Assembly: GCA_041671505.1 (NCBI GenBank)
Contig: JBAZBK010000014.1
Location: 101,035-165,034 of the forward strand
Reading direction: 5' to 3'
DNA from: JACPDH01 sp041671505
GTDB taxonomy: Bacteria; Acidobacteriota; Thermoanaerobaculia; Gp7-AA8
Length of the DNA stretch: 64,000 nt
Shown here: piece after piece, positions 49,675 through 57,908 of the stretch
How positions within the stretch are numbered: position 1 is the first letter of the stretch
Layout of the letters: each line of letters starts with the position of its first letter
Program-made: the position numbers and the translations under genes
Notes under the pieces: model-generated
What the model saw: only the letters and a program-made list of their open reading frames with translations
The model's database searches: none
Told to the model about the DNA's origin: nothing

Positions 49675-51534
49675 CTACCGCGCATCGCGTCGCGGCTTGC
49701 GCTTCTTCCCGTGCAGCCTGTCGAGCAGCTTGGCGCTGAGCCGGACCTGCTCGAGCAGCTTCTCCTCGAGTCCGGCGCCGCGCACCTTGAACTGCTTCGC
49801 CTCGCGGAAGACGGCGCGGGCCCGGTCCTTCTCGCCGCTCTCGAGCAGCGCCATGCCGAGGTGCATCAGGTTTGTCGGCGTCGGCCCCAGGTCGGCCGAC
49901 TTCGTCAGGAAGTCGATCGCGCTCTCGAAGTCCTGCTTCTTGAAGTAGACCCAGCCGAGAGCCGCCAGCGGGAACTGCCGCATCTCCTTCGGCGAGAACT
50001 TCAGCGCGAGCTTCGCCGATTCGAGCGCCTCGTCGAGGCTTTCTCCCATCTCGGCGAGGTTGTATGCCTTCTCGTAGTAGGCGATCGACTTCGCGTAGTT
50101 CGACTCGAACGTGCGGAGCATCTCCTCGAGCAGCCGGTTGCCTTCCCTGTAGTTCCCCTCGGCGCGGAGCGCCTCGACGAGCGTCGTGCACGCCGCCGCC
50201 GCGACCATCTCCGGAGGCTGCTGCTTGAGAATCTGCCGGGCGATCGCGATCGCCTCGCGGTTCATGTTCAGGTGCGAGAGGAGCAGCGCGAACGGCACGA
50301 GCACGCTGACGTTCTCCGGCTCGAGCTTCGCCGCGCGGCGATAGTGCTCGAGCGCTTCAGAGTACTTCCCGTCCGCGGCGAGAGACTCGGCCGCGGAGAC
50401 TTCTCCCGCCGCCGGACCTTCGATCGGCTCGTGCCCCTTCTGATCCTCGTAGACGCGGACCGCCTGCTGGTACTCCATCTTGTTCGGATTGAGCTCGAGC
50501 GCTTCCTGGAAGCACTGGACCGCCTTGCGGTTCCAGTTGCGGTCGAGGAAGCAGAGCCCGAGGTGATAGATCGCTTCCTCGTACTCGGGATCGAGCTTGA
50601 GCGCGTCCTGGAAGCACTTGATCGCGCGATCGAGCTGTCCCTTGTCGTAGAAGATCGTGCCGAGGATGTAGTGCGCCTGCGGGATCGGCTCGAGCTCGAT
50701 CGCCTTTTCGAGGAACTTCTGCGCGCGAAGCAGCTTCCCCTTCGCGGCATAGATCGCGCCGAGGGAGAAGTAGGGGAGGAACGAGTCCTGCGAAATCTGG
50801 ATCGCGCGGCGAAGCCAGCGCTCCGCGCCGCGCAGGTCCTGCTCCTCGTGAAGCAGCACGCCGTAGAAGACGGCCGCGTCGAAATGGTCGGGCTGAACCT
50901 CGAGCGTCCGCTCGAGGTAGCCGCGCGCGCGAGAGAGATCGCCGTCGTTGAAGAACATCTCACCCAGGAAGAACGAAAGCTCGTAGTTCTCGCGGTCGAG
51001 CTTGTACGCCTCCTCGAGAGCGCGCATGCCGCGCGCTTGATCGAAGCTGTCGATCGCCGCCTCGGCTTCCGCGATCAGTACGACGAAACGGTCGCGCTTG
51101 TCGCCGCGGAAGAGCGAGAGGATGCGGTCCTTCCTCTCGGTGAAGCGGTGGCGCTTCTCGAGGGCCAGCATCTGCTCGCCCATCTTCGACTCCCAGATCT
51201 CGACCATCTCGTCGCCGGTGATGAGCCGCCTCTTTTCGAGGAGCTCCTTGAGCGACAGAAGCCCGGTCTGGTTGATGAAGTTCGCGCGCTCCTGTTTCTG
51301 GAGCAGATCGATCGCGGTGCGCAGCCCTTCGGAGGTGCGCTTGACGACTTCCTCGAGCGCGGAGACGCGCTCGAGCAGATGCTCGTCGAGCGAGACGTCG
51401 CCGTCGCGATAGTCCTCGTCGAGCTCGTCATCGTCGAAGCTTCCGACGCCCGACAGCACGAGCAGCTTGTTCTGACATCGATAGCAGAACTCGCGCTCGT
51501 CGTCGTTCAGGGCACCGCAGGTCTGGCAGAGCAT
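49675..51534 (-). CDS. Zinc-ribbon TPR-repeat protein
   Basis: The 619-aa protein opens with a zinc ribbon, MLCQTCGALNDDEREFCYRC. A low-complexity acidic stretch (DDDELDEDYRDGD) and a coiled coil (about 50-160) follow. About 11 tetratricopeptide repeats then run from residue 170 to 600, for example AHYILGTIFYDKGQLDRAIK and AIYHLGLCFLDRNWNRKAVQ. No catalytic domain is present. Such proteins are scaffolds in the cytosol. GGAG lies ahead of the start at 51534. It lies 55 bp downstream of nothing transcribed towards it other than the SUFU gene, which follows it on the same strand. Confidence 0.8.
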   Translation of the reverse strand: MLCQTCGALNDDEREFCYRCQNKLLVLSGVGSFDDDELDEDYRDGDVSLDEHLLERVSALEEVVKRTSEGLRTAIDLLQKQERANFINQTGLLSLKELLEKRRLITGDEMVEIWESKMGEQMLALEKRHRFTERKDRILSLFRGDKRDRFVVLIAEAEAAIDSFDQARGMRALEEAYKLDRENYELSFFLGEMFFNDGDLSRARGYLERTLEVQPDHFDAAVFYGVLLHEEQDLRGAERWLRRAIQISQDSFLPYFSLGAIYAAKGKLLRAQKFLEKAIELEPIPQAHYILGTIFYDKGQLDRAIKCFQDALKLDPEYEEAIYHLGLCFLDRNWNRKAVQCFQEALELNPNKMEYQQAVRVYEDQKGHEPIEGPAAGEVSAAESLAADGKYSEALEHYRRAAKLEPENVSVLVPFALLLSHLNMNREAIAIARQILKQQPPEMVAAAACTTLVEALRAEGNYREGNRLLEEMLRTFESNYAKSIAYYEKAYNLAEMGESLDEALESAKLALKFSPKEMRQFPLAALGWVYFKKQDFESAIDFLTKSADLGPTPTNLMHLGMALLESGEKDRARAVFREAKQFKVRGAGLEEKLLEQVRLSAKLLDRLHGKKRKPRRDAR

Positions 51535-51681
51535 CCGGGCCGGTTCTCCTTCGTGTCGCTAACGGGGGATGGCGGTAATCTATGTCAAAGGCCGCCCGCC
51601 CCGCTACGCAGGGCGAAAAATATTCGCGCGCCGTCCCCTCGGCTGAAGCCGCAATGGCCTTGACTTGACGGAGGAGAAGCC

Positions 51682-51776
51682 GAAGTTAGAAGTTAGAACG
51701 CTGAATGTTGAATCCAGAAACGGGCTCAAAGGTGCCCTTTCTGGGTTCTCAATTCATCGTTCTGCGTTCTAACTTC
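51682..51776. repeat. Inverted repeat related to the 3145 palindrome
   Basis: The left arm 51682-51722 (GAAGTTAGAAGTTAGAACGC) and right arm 51738-51776 (CATCGTTCTGCGTTCTAACT) share the same words as the element at 3145, with a shorter 15-nt core and more mismatches. This is the only recognised content of the 353-bp gap 51535-51887, apart from a short GCATTCCGCAATCCGC arm at about 51847-51869. Confidence 0.85.
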
Positions 51777-51887
51777 GGGGTCTTCCCCTTAACGGTTCAA
51801 TCCCGTGAACGTGAACGCTCCCGAGCCCGCGCCCGGCTTCTGCCCGCATTCCGCAATCCGCATTCAGCGCATTACGGCTCCGCGTTT

Positions 51888-52739
51888 CTACTTCGCTTCG
51901 TACTCGTAGAACCCGCGGCCGCTCTTCCGGCCGAGCCAGCCGGCATCGACCATCTTCACGAGCAGAGGGCAGGGACGGTACTTCGGATCGCCGAAGCCCT
52001 GCTCGAGCACGCGGAGGATGGCGAGGCAGACGTCGAGACCGATGAAGTCCGCCAGAGTCAGTGGCCCCATCGGATGGTTCATGCCGAGCTTCATGATTCC
52101 GTCGATCGACTCGCGCGTGGCGACACCCTCGTAGAGCGTGAAGATCGCCTCGTTGATCATCGGCATGAGCACGCGGTTCGAGACGAAGCCGGGGAAGTCG
52201 TTCGCGGGCAGCGGCGTCTTGCCCATCCGTTTCGCGAGGTTCTCGACCTTCTGCCAGGTGGCGTCGGAGGTCGCGATGCCTCGGATGACCTCGACGAGCG
52301 TCATGACGGGCACCGGATTCATGAAGTGCATACCGATCACGTCAGCGGGGCGCGACGTCTGCGCGGCGATCTTCGTGATCGAGATCGACGACGTGTTCGA
52401 CGCGAGAATCGCGCCCGGTTTCGCGATGCGGTCGATGCTCCGGAAGAGGTCAGCCTTCACATCGAAATCCTCGACGATCGCCTCGACGACGATGTCGGCA
52501 TCGGCGACGTCCTCGACGCGCAGCGACGGGCTGATCCGCGCGAGGATGTCGTCCTTCTCGGCGGCCGTCATCTTCCCCTTGTCGACGGCGCGCTGAAGGT
52601 TCTTCGAGATCGTCATCATCCCGCGATCGAGAAAAGCCTGGCTGACTTCGACGAGTGTTACCGAAAAGCCGGTCATCGCGGCCGTGTGCGCGATGCCGTT
52701 GCCCATGGTTCCTGCGCCAATGACGGCGACCTTGTTCAT
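51888..52739 (-). CDS. 3-hydroxybutyryl-CoA dehydrogenase
   Basis: The 283-aa enzyme begins MNKVAVIGAGTMGNGIAHTA with the NAD-binding glycine motif. Catalytic features follow: NTSSISITKIAAQTSRP, the histidine in GMHFMNPVPVM (about residue 138), NDFPGFVSNRVLMPMINEAI, and GMNHPMGPLTLADFIGLD in the C-terminal dimerisation domain. It oxidises or reduces (S)-3-hydroxybutyryl-CoA in fatty acid breakdown or butyrate and PHB metabolism; the direction cannot be inferred. The single-domain form lacks a crotonase half. GCGGAGGCAACG gives a strong ribosome site. Confidence 0.93.
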   Translation of the reverse strand: MNKVAVIGAGTMGNGIAHTAAMTGFSVTLVEVSQAFLDRGMMTISKNLQRAVDKGKMTAAEKDDILARISPSLRVEDVADADIVVEAIVEDFDVKADLFRSIDRIAKPGAILASNTSSISITKIAAQTSRPADVIGMHFMNPVPVMTLVEVIRGIATSDATWQKVENLAKRMGKTPLPANDFPGFVSNRVLMPMINEAIFTLYEGVATRESIDGIMKLGMNHPMGPLTLADFIGLDVCLAILRVLEQGFGDPKYRPCPLLVKMVDAGWLGRKSGRGFYEYEAK

Positions 52740-52790
52740 CGTTGCCTCCGCTCGAGTCGCGCGGAGTCTATTGAACGGTCGCCGCGGGCG

Positions 52791-53561
52791 TCAACGACCG
52801 GGAGCCGGCTTCGCCGACTCCGTCACGGGCTGCTGCGGGGGCTCTACGGGCGCTTCCGGCGCGACCGGCGCGGGAGCCTGGTCCGGCTGCTCCGCCTTCG
52901 CCTTCTCTTTCTCCTTCGGCGCCGGCGGCTCGTAGCCGTCGGGGGCCGGAAGGAACCTGATCGACGCGCGGTGGTTCGTCTCGTCGTACATCGTCAGCAG
53001 CGTCGCCGTCAGGAGGTCCGTCTCGACGAGCCGCGGATTCCTCCGGTACTTCTTCATGTCGGGGTCGATCGTGAACGCCTTGACGTAATGATCGATCGCC
53101 GCTTGCGTCCGCCCGTTCTTCTCGTAGATGAGCCCGAGCGTGAAGTGCGCCTCGGCATGCCCCGGCTTGTCGTCGATGACCTGCTTGAGGAGCCGGCTCG
53201 CGCGGCCGCTGTTCCCCTGGGAGAGCTCCAGAACCGCGAGGTTGTAACGTGCCGGATAGAAGCGCTTGTCGCAGTCGAGCGCTCGCTCGAACTCGTACCG
53301 AGCATCCTTCGGAAAGCGGCGCTCGAAGAGCAGCGCGCCGAGCTCGTTGTGCATCGGGGCCGATTTCGGGTCTGCGCGAAGGGCGTCGATGCGCGCGAGG
53401 ATCTCGCGGTCGAGCTCGCTCCCCTCGTCGAGGTACTTCAGGTAGAAGGGATTCGCGTAGCTCTCGCGCTCCTGCTTTTTCTGCTTTGCCTTCTCCCAGC
53501 TCGCGCACGACGTGAGCGCGAGCAGGAGAGAGACCACCGCCATCATTTTGATCGTCTTCAT
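52791..53561 (-). CDS. TPR-repeat lipoprotein
   Basis: The 256-aa precursor starts MKTIKMMAVVSLLLALTSCA with lipobox LTSC. Three to four tetratricopeptide repeats occupy about residues 60-170 (RYNLAVLELSQGNSGRASRL, AHFTLGLIYEKNGRTQAAID). The C-terminal 60 residues are a Pro/Lys/Glu-rich disordered tail, suited to spanning to the outer membrane or peptidoglycan. The ATG at 53561 shares its first base with the stop of the upstream gene (TGATG), so translation is coupled. Function unknown. Confidence 0.75.
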   Translation of the reverse strand: MKTIKMMAVVSLLLALTSCASWEKAKQKKQERESYANPFYLKYLDEGSELDREILARIDALRADPKSAPMHNELGALLFERRFPKDARYEFERALDCDKRFYPARYNLAVLELSQGNSGRASRLLKQVIDDKPGHAEAHFTLGLIYEKNGRTQAAIDHYVKAFTIDPDMKKYRRNPRLVETDLLTATLLTMYDETNHRASIRFLPAPDGYEPPAPKEKEKAKAEQPDQAPAPVAPEAPVEPPQQPVTESAKPAPGR

Positions 53562-54157
53562 CAAGTCACCGGTTTCGCTTTGAGTTTCACCTTGCCGTCG
53601 ACAGTTTCCACGCGAAAGGCGATCGCATCGACGTTGTAGCGGCCACGCAGCTGTTCCGCCTGCTTCTCCACCAGCGCCGAGACCTGTTCCGCGGTCGGCG
53701 ACGCCTTGCCGAGCACCTTGTTCGCCTCGGCGACCTGGCGATGGATTTCCGCCACCGCGTCGCCATTCGAGGAGCTCGCCACTCTCACATACGAATCATC
53801 CGATCGCGGCGTTACGGCAGGCTTCTTGGTCTCCGCCGGCGGAGGCTCCGGCGGCTGTTGCATCGCCTTCTGCCGCTCGCGGAAATTGATCGGCCCTTCC
53901 TCGCGCTCGCGCATCTGCCGCGACCAGAGCTCCTGGAATCGATTGTAGGCCGAGACGATCCCGTTATAACGAAAACGGCTCGCATTGTCGCGCAGCTTGC
54001 CCCGCATCATGTCGCGAAGCGCCTCTTCGACACGTTTGCGGTCTTCGGTGGGCGGAAGTTTGCGAAGGTTGCGGAAGAACTGGTCGTACTGGATCTTCAG
54101 CTTCCTGATCTGCTCTTCGAGCCGGTCGAGCTCGTCCAATCCTGGGATTTCAACCAT
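53561..54157 (-). CDS. Coiled-coil protein of a myxobacterial MXAN_5187-like family
   Basis: The 198-aa protein begins MVEIPGLDELDRLEEQIRKL. The first 90 residues, with EEQIRKLKIQYDQFFRNLRK and FRYNGIVSAYNRFQELWSRQ ending in REREEGP, resemble a domain found C-terminally in Myxococcus MXAN_5187-type proteins, though I assign this from memory of the pattern. A Pro-rich linker leads to a helical C-terminus (VAEIHRQVAEANKVLGKASP) and a beta-strand pair. No signal peptide is visible. It is the first gene of a coupled pair with the TPR lipoprotein, which suggests a shared role. Confidence 0.6.
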   Translation of the reverse strand: MVEIPGLDELDRLEEQIRKLKIQYDQFFRNLRKLPPTEDRKRVEEALRDMMRGKLRDNASRFRYNGIVSAYNRFQELWSRQMREREEGPINFRERQKAMQQPPEPPPAETKKPAVTPRSDDSYVRVASSSNGDAVAEIHRQVAEANKVLGKASPTAEQVSALVEKQAEQLRGRYNVDAIAFRVETVDGKVKLKAKPVT

Positions 54158-54225
54158 CGTCGCGAACCGTGACGGCCATTCTACGTTGAAACGTTCCGTG
54201 GCGCCCCGTGCCGGAACCGCTCGGG

Positions 54226-54231
54226 TATGAT
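54226..54231 (+). promoter_or_regulatory. -10-like TATGAT before selA
   Basis: TATGAT ends nine nt before the selA ATG, with no Shine-Dalgarno sequence. Confidence 0.4.
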
Positions 54232-54240
54232 CGGCGGACC

Positions 54241-55593
54241 ATGTCCGAAGCGTCCGACCAGCCGTCGCTCAGGCGCATCCCATCGATGGACTCGCTCCTC
54301 GGGGAGCCGGCGATCGCCGCGCTCGTCGCGGTCTGGGGACGCGAGCCCGTCAAAGACGCGATCCGCGAGCAGCTCGCAGCCATCCGCTCCGCGGGCCGGG
54401 CCGACGGCTTCGCGCTCGAGGCGCTCACCGCCTCGGTCGCAACCACGCTCCACTCTTCGATGCGGACGACACTCCGCCGCGTCATCAACGCCACGGGCAT
54501 CATCATCCACACGAACCTCGGCCGCGCTCCCGTCTCGGGCGACGCCTGGGAGGGCGCGCGTGAGCTCGTCACGGGATACTCCAATCTCGAGCTCGATCTT
54601 TCGACCGGGGGGCGCGGCAAGCGACACCTGCACGTTTCCGACCTCGCCTCCCGGCTCTTCGGATGCGAGGCGGCGCTGCTGGTCAACAACAATGCCGCGG
54701 CCGTGCTGCTCGTCCTCTCGGCGATCGCAAGCGGCAAGGAAGTCATCGTCTCCCGCGGCGAGCTCGTCGAGATCGGCGGCGCGTTCCGCGTGCCCGACGT
54801 GATCCAGCAGGGTGGCGCGAAGCTCCGGGAGGTCGGGACGACCAATCGCACGCGCGCTTCGGATTTCGAGGCGGCGATCGGCCGGCGCACCGGCGCGATC
54901 CTCGGCGTCCATCAGTCGAACTTCCAAATCGTCGGCTTCACGGAAGAGCCCGAAGTGCGGGAGCTCGTGAAGATCGCGAAGGCGAAGAAGGTGCCGTTCG
55001 TCGTCGACGAAGGCTCGGGGCGCGTCGTCGACCTCGCCCGCTACGGATTCCGCAAACAGCCGACCGTGCGGGAGCTGCTCGAAACGGGAGCCGACATCGT
55101 CACCTGCTCGACCGACAAGCTGATCGGCGCGTCGCAGGGCGGGTTGATCCTCGGGCGTCGCGACCTCCTCGAGCGCTGCGCCGCGCATCCGCTGATGCGC
55201 GCGATCCGGCCAGGCAAGGAGACGTTCGCGCTCGTCGGAGAGGCACTCGCAGCGTTCGTCGCCGCGAGGCACGAGGAACGGATTCCAATCTATCGCCAGC
55301 TCGCCGCAACCACCGCGGCGCTCCGCACGCGCGCCGAGGCGATCGCCGCCGCGACCGGCGCCCACGTCGTGCCGTCGGAGTCGGCGCTGGGAGGCGGCAC
55401 GACCCCGGCGGAGACGATCGCGTCGATCGCCGTCTCCCCGCCCGGCGACGCGAGCCGCATGCAGCGTGCCCTCGTCGAGCGTCCCGTGCCGATCATCTCG
55501 CGCGCGACCGACGACCGCCTGCTGCTCGATCTTCGCACCGTGCAGCCGGAGGACGATGGGGAGATGGTGGCAGCTCTTTCAGAGCTGAATTGA
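54241..55593 (+). CDS. selA: L-seryl-tRNA(Sec) selenium transferase
   Basis: The 450-aa PLP enzyme starts MSEASDQPSLRRIPSMDSLL. SelA features are RVINATGIIIHTNLGRAPVS, YSNLELDLSTGGRGKRHLHV, ALLVNNNAAAVLLVLSAIA and GELVEIGGAFRVPDVI. The PLP lysine in CSTDKLIGASQGG is at residue 293 (295 in E. coli). It turns Ser-tRNA(Sec) into Sec-tRNA(Sec) with selenophosphate, so the organism should make selenoproteins. selB, selD and the Sec tRNA are not in the window. The stop codon TGA is formed at the junction with the following AT-rich repeat. Confidence 0.95.
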   Translation: MSEASDQPSLRRIPSMDSLLGEPAIAALVAVWGREPVKDAIREQLAAIRSAGRADGFALEALTASVATTLHSSMRTTLRRVINATGIIIHTNLGRAPVSGDAWEGARELVTGYSNLELDLSTGGRGKRHLHVSDLASRLFGCEAALLVNNNAAAVLLVLSAIASGKEVIVSRGELVEIGGAFRVPDVIQQGGAKLREVGTTNRTRASDFEAAIGRRTGAILGVHQSNFQIVGFTEEPEVRELVKIAKAKKVPFVVDEGSGRVVDLARYGFRKQPTVRELLETGADIVTCSTDKLIGASQGGLILGRRDLLERCAAHPLMRAIRPGKETFALVGEALAAFVAARHEERIPIYRQLAATTAALRTRAEAIAAATGAHVVPSESALGGGTTPAETIASIAVSPPGDASRMQRALVERPVPIISRATDDRLLLDLRTVQPEDDGEMVAALSELN

Positions 55594-55728
55594 AAATTAG
55601 AAATTGAAAATTGAAAACGATTCTGGACAGCATAAACCCAGCCATATATCGCCGACTATCACATGACCCATAATCGACACCGCATGAACATCACTAGTTT
55701 CAATTTCTAATTTTCAATTTTCAATTTC
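55587..55728. repeat. AT-rich inverted minisatellite element, copy 4
   Basis: The left arm 55587-55618 (GAATTGAAAATTAGAAATTG) overlaps the selA stop codon. The right arm 55698-55728 ends one base before the ATG of the HAD gene. The core is 79 nt and unique. There is no room for a separate promoter or ribosome site for the next gene. Confidence 0.9.
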
Positions 55729-55729
55729 G

Positions 55730-56410
55730 ATGCTACAAGCCGCCATCTTCGACTTCGACGAAACGATGGTGCTGCTCGAGGAGCAGCACGACGCTGCTGC
55801 GTCGAGGCTCGCCCTCGAGCACGGGGACGATTACCACAGGATGCCCGCGTCGTTCCGCCACCGGAGCGGCCACCGCGTGATCGACGACGTCGACGAGATG
55901 CGGCGTTTCTTCGGGTGGCCGGACGACCTCGAAACGCTTTACGCGCGACGCCTCGAGCTCTTCCTCGAGGAGTGCCGCGAGCACCCGGCTCCGCTGCTTC
56001 CGGGAGTTGCCGAAGCGATCGCCGCGCTCGAGAGCCGCGGCATGGCGCTCGCCATCGCTTCGAGCGGGCTCCGGCCATCGATCGAGGAGATCCTCGAAAA
56101 CCTCGGTGTGCTCCGCGCCTTCCGCGCGATCATCGGCGGCGAGGACGTGACCAACGGGAAGCCCGATCCCGAGCCGTATCTCCGTGCCGCCGCAGCTCTC
56201 GGCGTCGAGCCGCGCTGTTGCCTCGTCTTCGAAGATTCGTCGGTCGGAGTGGCGTCGGCGAAGGCCGCAGGCGCCGTCTGTATCGCTGTCCGCAACGCGC
56301 TGGCGAAGCTCCCGCAGCAACTCGACGCCGCCGACCTCGTGATCGACGGCTTCCCGTACCTCGATCTCGACGCAATCGACGAGAGGTGGGGGCTGCCGCC
56401 TCTGCGCTAG
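55730..56410 (+). CDS. HAD-superfamily hydrolase, beta-phosphoglucomutase-like
   Basis: The 226-aa protein shows motif I IFDFDETMV (DxDxT), a helical cap (about 15-90), motif II ALAIASSGLRPS, motif III lysine in NGKPDPEPY, and motif IV CCLVFEDSSVGVASAKAAG. This is subfamily IA with a CbbY/PGMB-type cap. It would dephosphorylate or isomerise a small sugar phosphate; substrate unknown. Its ATG immediately follows a repeat arm (TTTCAATTTCG-ATG), with no Shine-Dalgarno sequence. Confidence 0.85.
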   Translation: MLQAAIFDFDETMVLLEEQHDAAASRLALEHGDDYHRMPASFRHRSGHRVIDDVDEMRRFFGWPDDLETLYARRLELFLEECREHPAPLLPGVAEAIAALESRGMALAIASSGLRPSIEEILENLGVLRAFRAIIGGEDVTNGKPDPEPYLRAAAALGVEPRCCLVFEDSSVGVASAKAAGAVCIAVRNALAKLPQQLDAADLVIDGFPYLDLDAIDERWGLPPLR

Positions 56411-56435
56411 CAGATCGCGACCTTACGGACGCTGG

Positions 56436-56546
56436 TTCTTCATTCTTCATTCTTCATTCCGCATTCGACATTCTTCATTTCGGTTTGCACGTCAGCTCGG
56501 AAACCGAAATGAAGAATGTCGAATGCAGAATGAAGAATTGAGAAAT
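56436..56546. repeat. AT-rich inverted minisatellite element, ATTCTTC subfamily, copy 2
   Basis: The left arm 56436-56486 and right arm 56500-56546 are reverse complements with a 13-nt core. Both share CGACATTCTTCATTTCGG with the copy at 25359. Confidence 0.9.
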
Positions 56547-56572
56547 GGGGCACCACGCACCCCTCCCATTCT

Positions 56573-56633
56573 GCTTCGCCTGCTTTGACCTTTGACCTTT
56601 GGCCTGCCTCTCGCCTCTCGCCTCTCGCCCGCC
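56573..56633. repeat. Single right-type arm of the G/A-rich family
   Basis: TGACCTTTGACCTTTGGCCT followed by CTCTCGCC units. No left arm is present, but it still ends seven bases before a TACAAT -10-like hexamer, as in the complete elements. Confidence 0.85.
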
Positions 56634-56639
56634 ACCCGC

Positions 56640-56645
56640 TACAAT
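56640..56645 (+). promoter_or_regulatory. -10-like TACAAT before the 177-aa protein gene
   Basis: TACAAT ends seven nt before the ATG at 56653; no Shine-Dalgarno sequence is present. Confidence 0.4.
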
Positions 56646-56652
56646 TACTCCC

Positions 56653-57186
56653 ATGAGCCAACAATTCGATCAGGCACGCAGGACACAGGCCACGCAGAGT
56701 GGCACGCAGCTGAGCTCCAAGGAGCTCGCCGAGGTCCTTCAGGACGCGAGCCGGCGTCACGGCGAAGCGATCAAGAGCGATGACGCAGGGCACGATCTGA
56801 CCAGCGTCGACGACGCGTACGCCGTCGCCGAGGAGCTCGGCATACCCGTCGAGCACGTCCGTGCCGCGCTCGCGTCGCGCGAGTCGCGCAAAGCCGCCGC
56901 GAGCGTTCCGGGAACGATCGTCCTCGCAGTCGGCGGCGCAGCAATCACCGGAGTCGCGCTGATTCTCTTCGGAGTTCCCGTGATCATCGGCGTCACGGGC
57001 GCGATCGTCGCGGGGATGGTGATCGGCGCCGCCGGCTTCATCGCAGGCGCGATGAAGAGGAATCCCCAGAAACTCTCCGGGCCGGCGCCCGTACCTGGTA
57101 CCTGCAGGGTCTGTTTCAAGCCGGCGCACACCCCGGAATCGACATTCTGCGAGGAACATCGCTACAAAGGGCCGGGCGGAGCGTAA
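56653..57186 (+). CDS. Membrane protein with C-terminal zinc-binding-like motif, unknown
   Basis: The 177-aa protein starts MSQQFDQARRTQATQSGTQL. Residues 20-75 form a helical domain (SSKELAEVLQDASRRHGEAI and onward). Two membrane helices follow at about 87-135 (TIVLAVGGAAITGVALILFG, VIIGVTGAIVAGMVIGAAGF). The tail has CRVCFKPAHTPESTFCEEH, a likely zinc-binding C-x2-C-x11-C-x2-H site on the cytosolic side. I do not recognise the family. Confidence 0.6.
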   Translation: MSQQFDQARRTQATQSGTQLSSKELAEVLQDASRRHGEAIKSDDAGHDLTSVDDAYAVAEELGIPVEHVRAALASRESRKAAASVPGTIVLAVGGAAITGVALILFGVPVIIGVTGAIVAGMVIGAAGFIAGAMKRNPQKLSGPAPVPGTCRVCFKPAHTPESTFCEEHRYKGPGGA

Positions 57187-57245
57187 CCTCGACGAAGTTC
57201 AGCCCGTCACAGTTTCGTCACGGGCGCGGCACAGGATTGCGACCC

Positions 57246-57251
57246 TATACT
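57246..57251 (+). promoter_or_regulatory. -10-like TATACT before the 180-aa secreted protein gene
   Basis: TATACT lies 58 nt before the GTG start in an AT-richer stretch (TATACTCATTAGCACTCG). Confidence 0.4.
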
Positions 57252-57309
57252 CATTAGCACTCGTATTGCACCCCGCCGTCGGGGACGGCAGAAAGACCGA
57301 GGTGAAGAC

Positions 57310-57852
57310 GTGAAGCGCGCTGGCATCCTCGCATTCATTGCTGCTTCGCTCCTCGTCTGCCTTTCCGCCTCCGGCGTTACCGTCGATCCCACCCCAGACG
57401 TTCGCACCTTTTCCGGGGTGAGTGAGAAAACCGCGATTCCGGCCCATTTCCAGCTCCATCTCGTCGTGACTCAGGACGAAGAGCAGCTCCGCAACTGGCT
57501 CTCGAAGAAGGAGTCGCAGCGGGCGCGCCTCGAGACGAGGCACTTCAAGCCGGAGCAGCCGGGCAAGGCGGCGCTGGTGCTGACCGGCTACGACGTCCCG
57601 GGCTTCGACCCGGTCGACCTGCTCGCCGAAGTGCGCCTCTACGCACCCGACGGGACGCTCATCTACACGCATCCCGACATCGCGCGCAGCGCCTGGGGTC
57701 AGCCGAAGAAGGGCTACCTCGCACTGCTGCCGCAGGTGGGCTTCTCGTTCGATGCGGCCGACCCGAAGGGGTCGTACGTCTACGAGGCGATCGTTCGCGA
57801 TCGCGCGACGAACGAAGTGGCGAAGGCGCAGGTCACGATCGAGCTTCAGTGA
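57310..57852 (+). CDS. Secreted protein of unknown function
   Basis: The 180-aa precursor starts with GTG (MKRAGILAFIAASLLVCLSA) after GAGGTGAAGAC, a fair ribosome site. A signal peptide ends near ASG-VTV. The mature protein is beta-rich with LLAEVRLYAPDGTLIYTHPD and FDAADPKGSYVYEAIVRDRA, resembling a single Ig-like or NEAT-like sandwich without cysteines. It precedes mlaE by 56 bp, but mlaE has its own -10, so a functional link is unproven. Confidence 0.6.
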   Translation: MKRAGILAFIAASLLVCLSASGVTVDPTPDVRTFSGVSEKTAIPAHFQLHLVVTQDEEQLRNWLSKKESQRARLETRHFKPEQPGKAALVLTGYDVPGFDPVDLLAEVRLYAPDGTLIYTHPDIARSAWGQPKKGYLALLPQVGFSFDAADPKGSYVYEAIVRDRATNEVAKAQVTIELQ

Positions 57853-57894
57853 CCCTCGCGCGACGCCACGCCGCTCGCAGTCCGCACTCCCCGC

Positions 57895-57900
57895 TATAAT
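57895..57900 (+). promoter_or_regulatory. Consensus -10 box TATAAT for mlaEF
   Basis: A perfect TATAAT ends eight nt before the GTG start of mlaE, with no Shine-Dalgarno sequence between. Confidence 0.6.
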
Positions 57901-57908
57901 CCTCCGCC

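Noticed and set aside
49453..51663. A 736-codon open frame antisense to the TPR gene
   Set aside because: Glu/Arg/Leu-rich low complexity that mirrors the TPR repeats; no start signal or motif.
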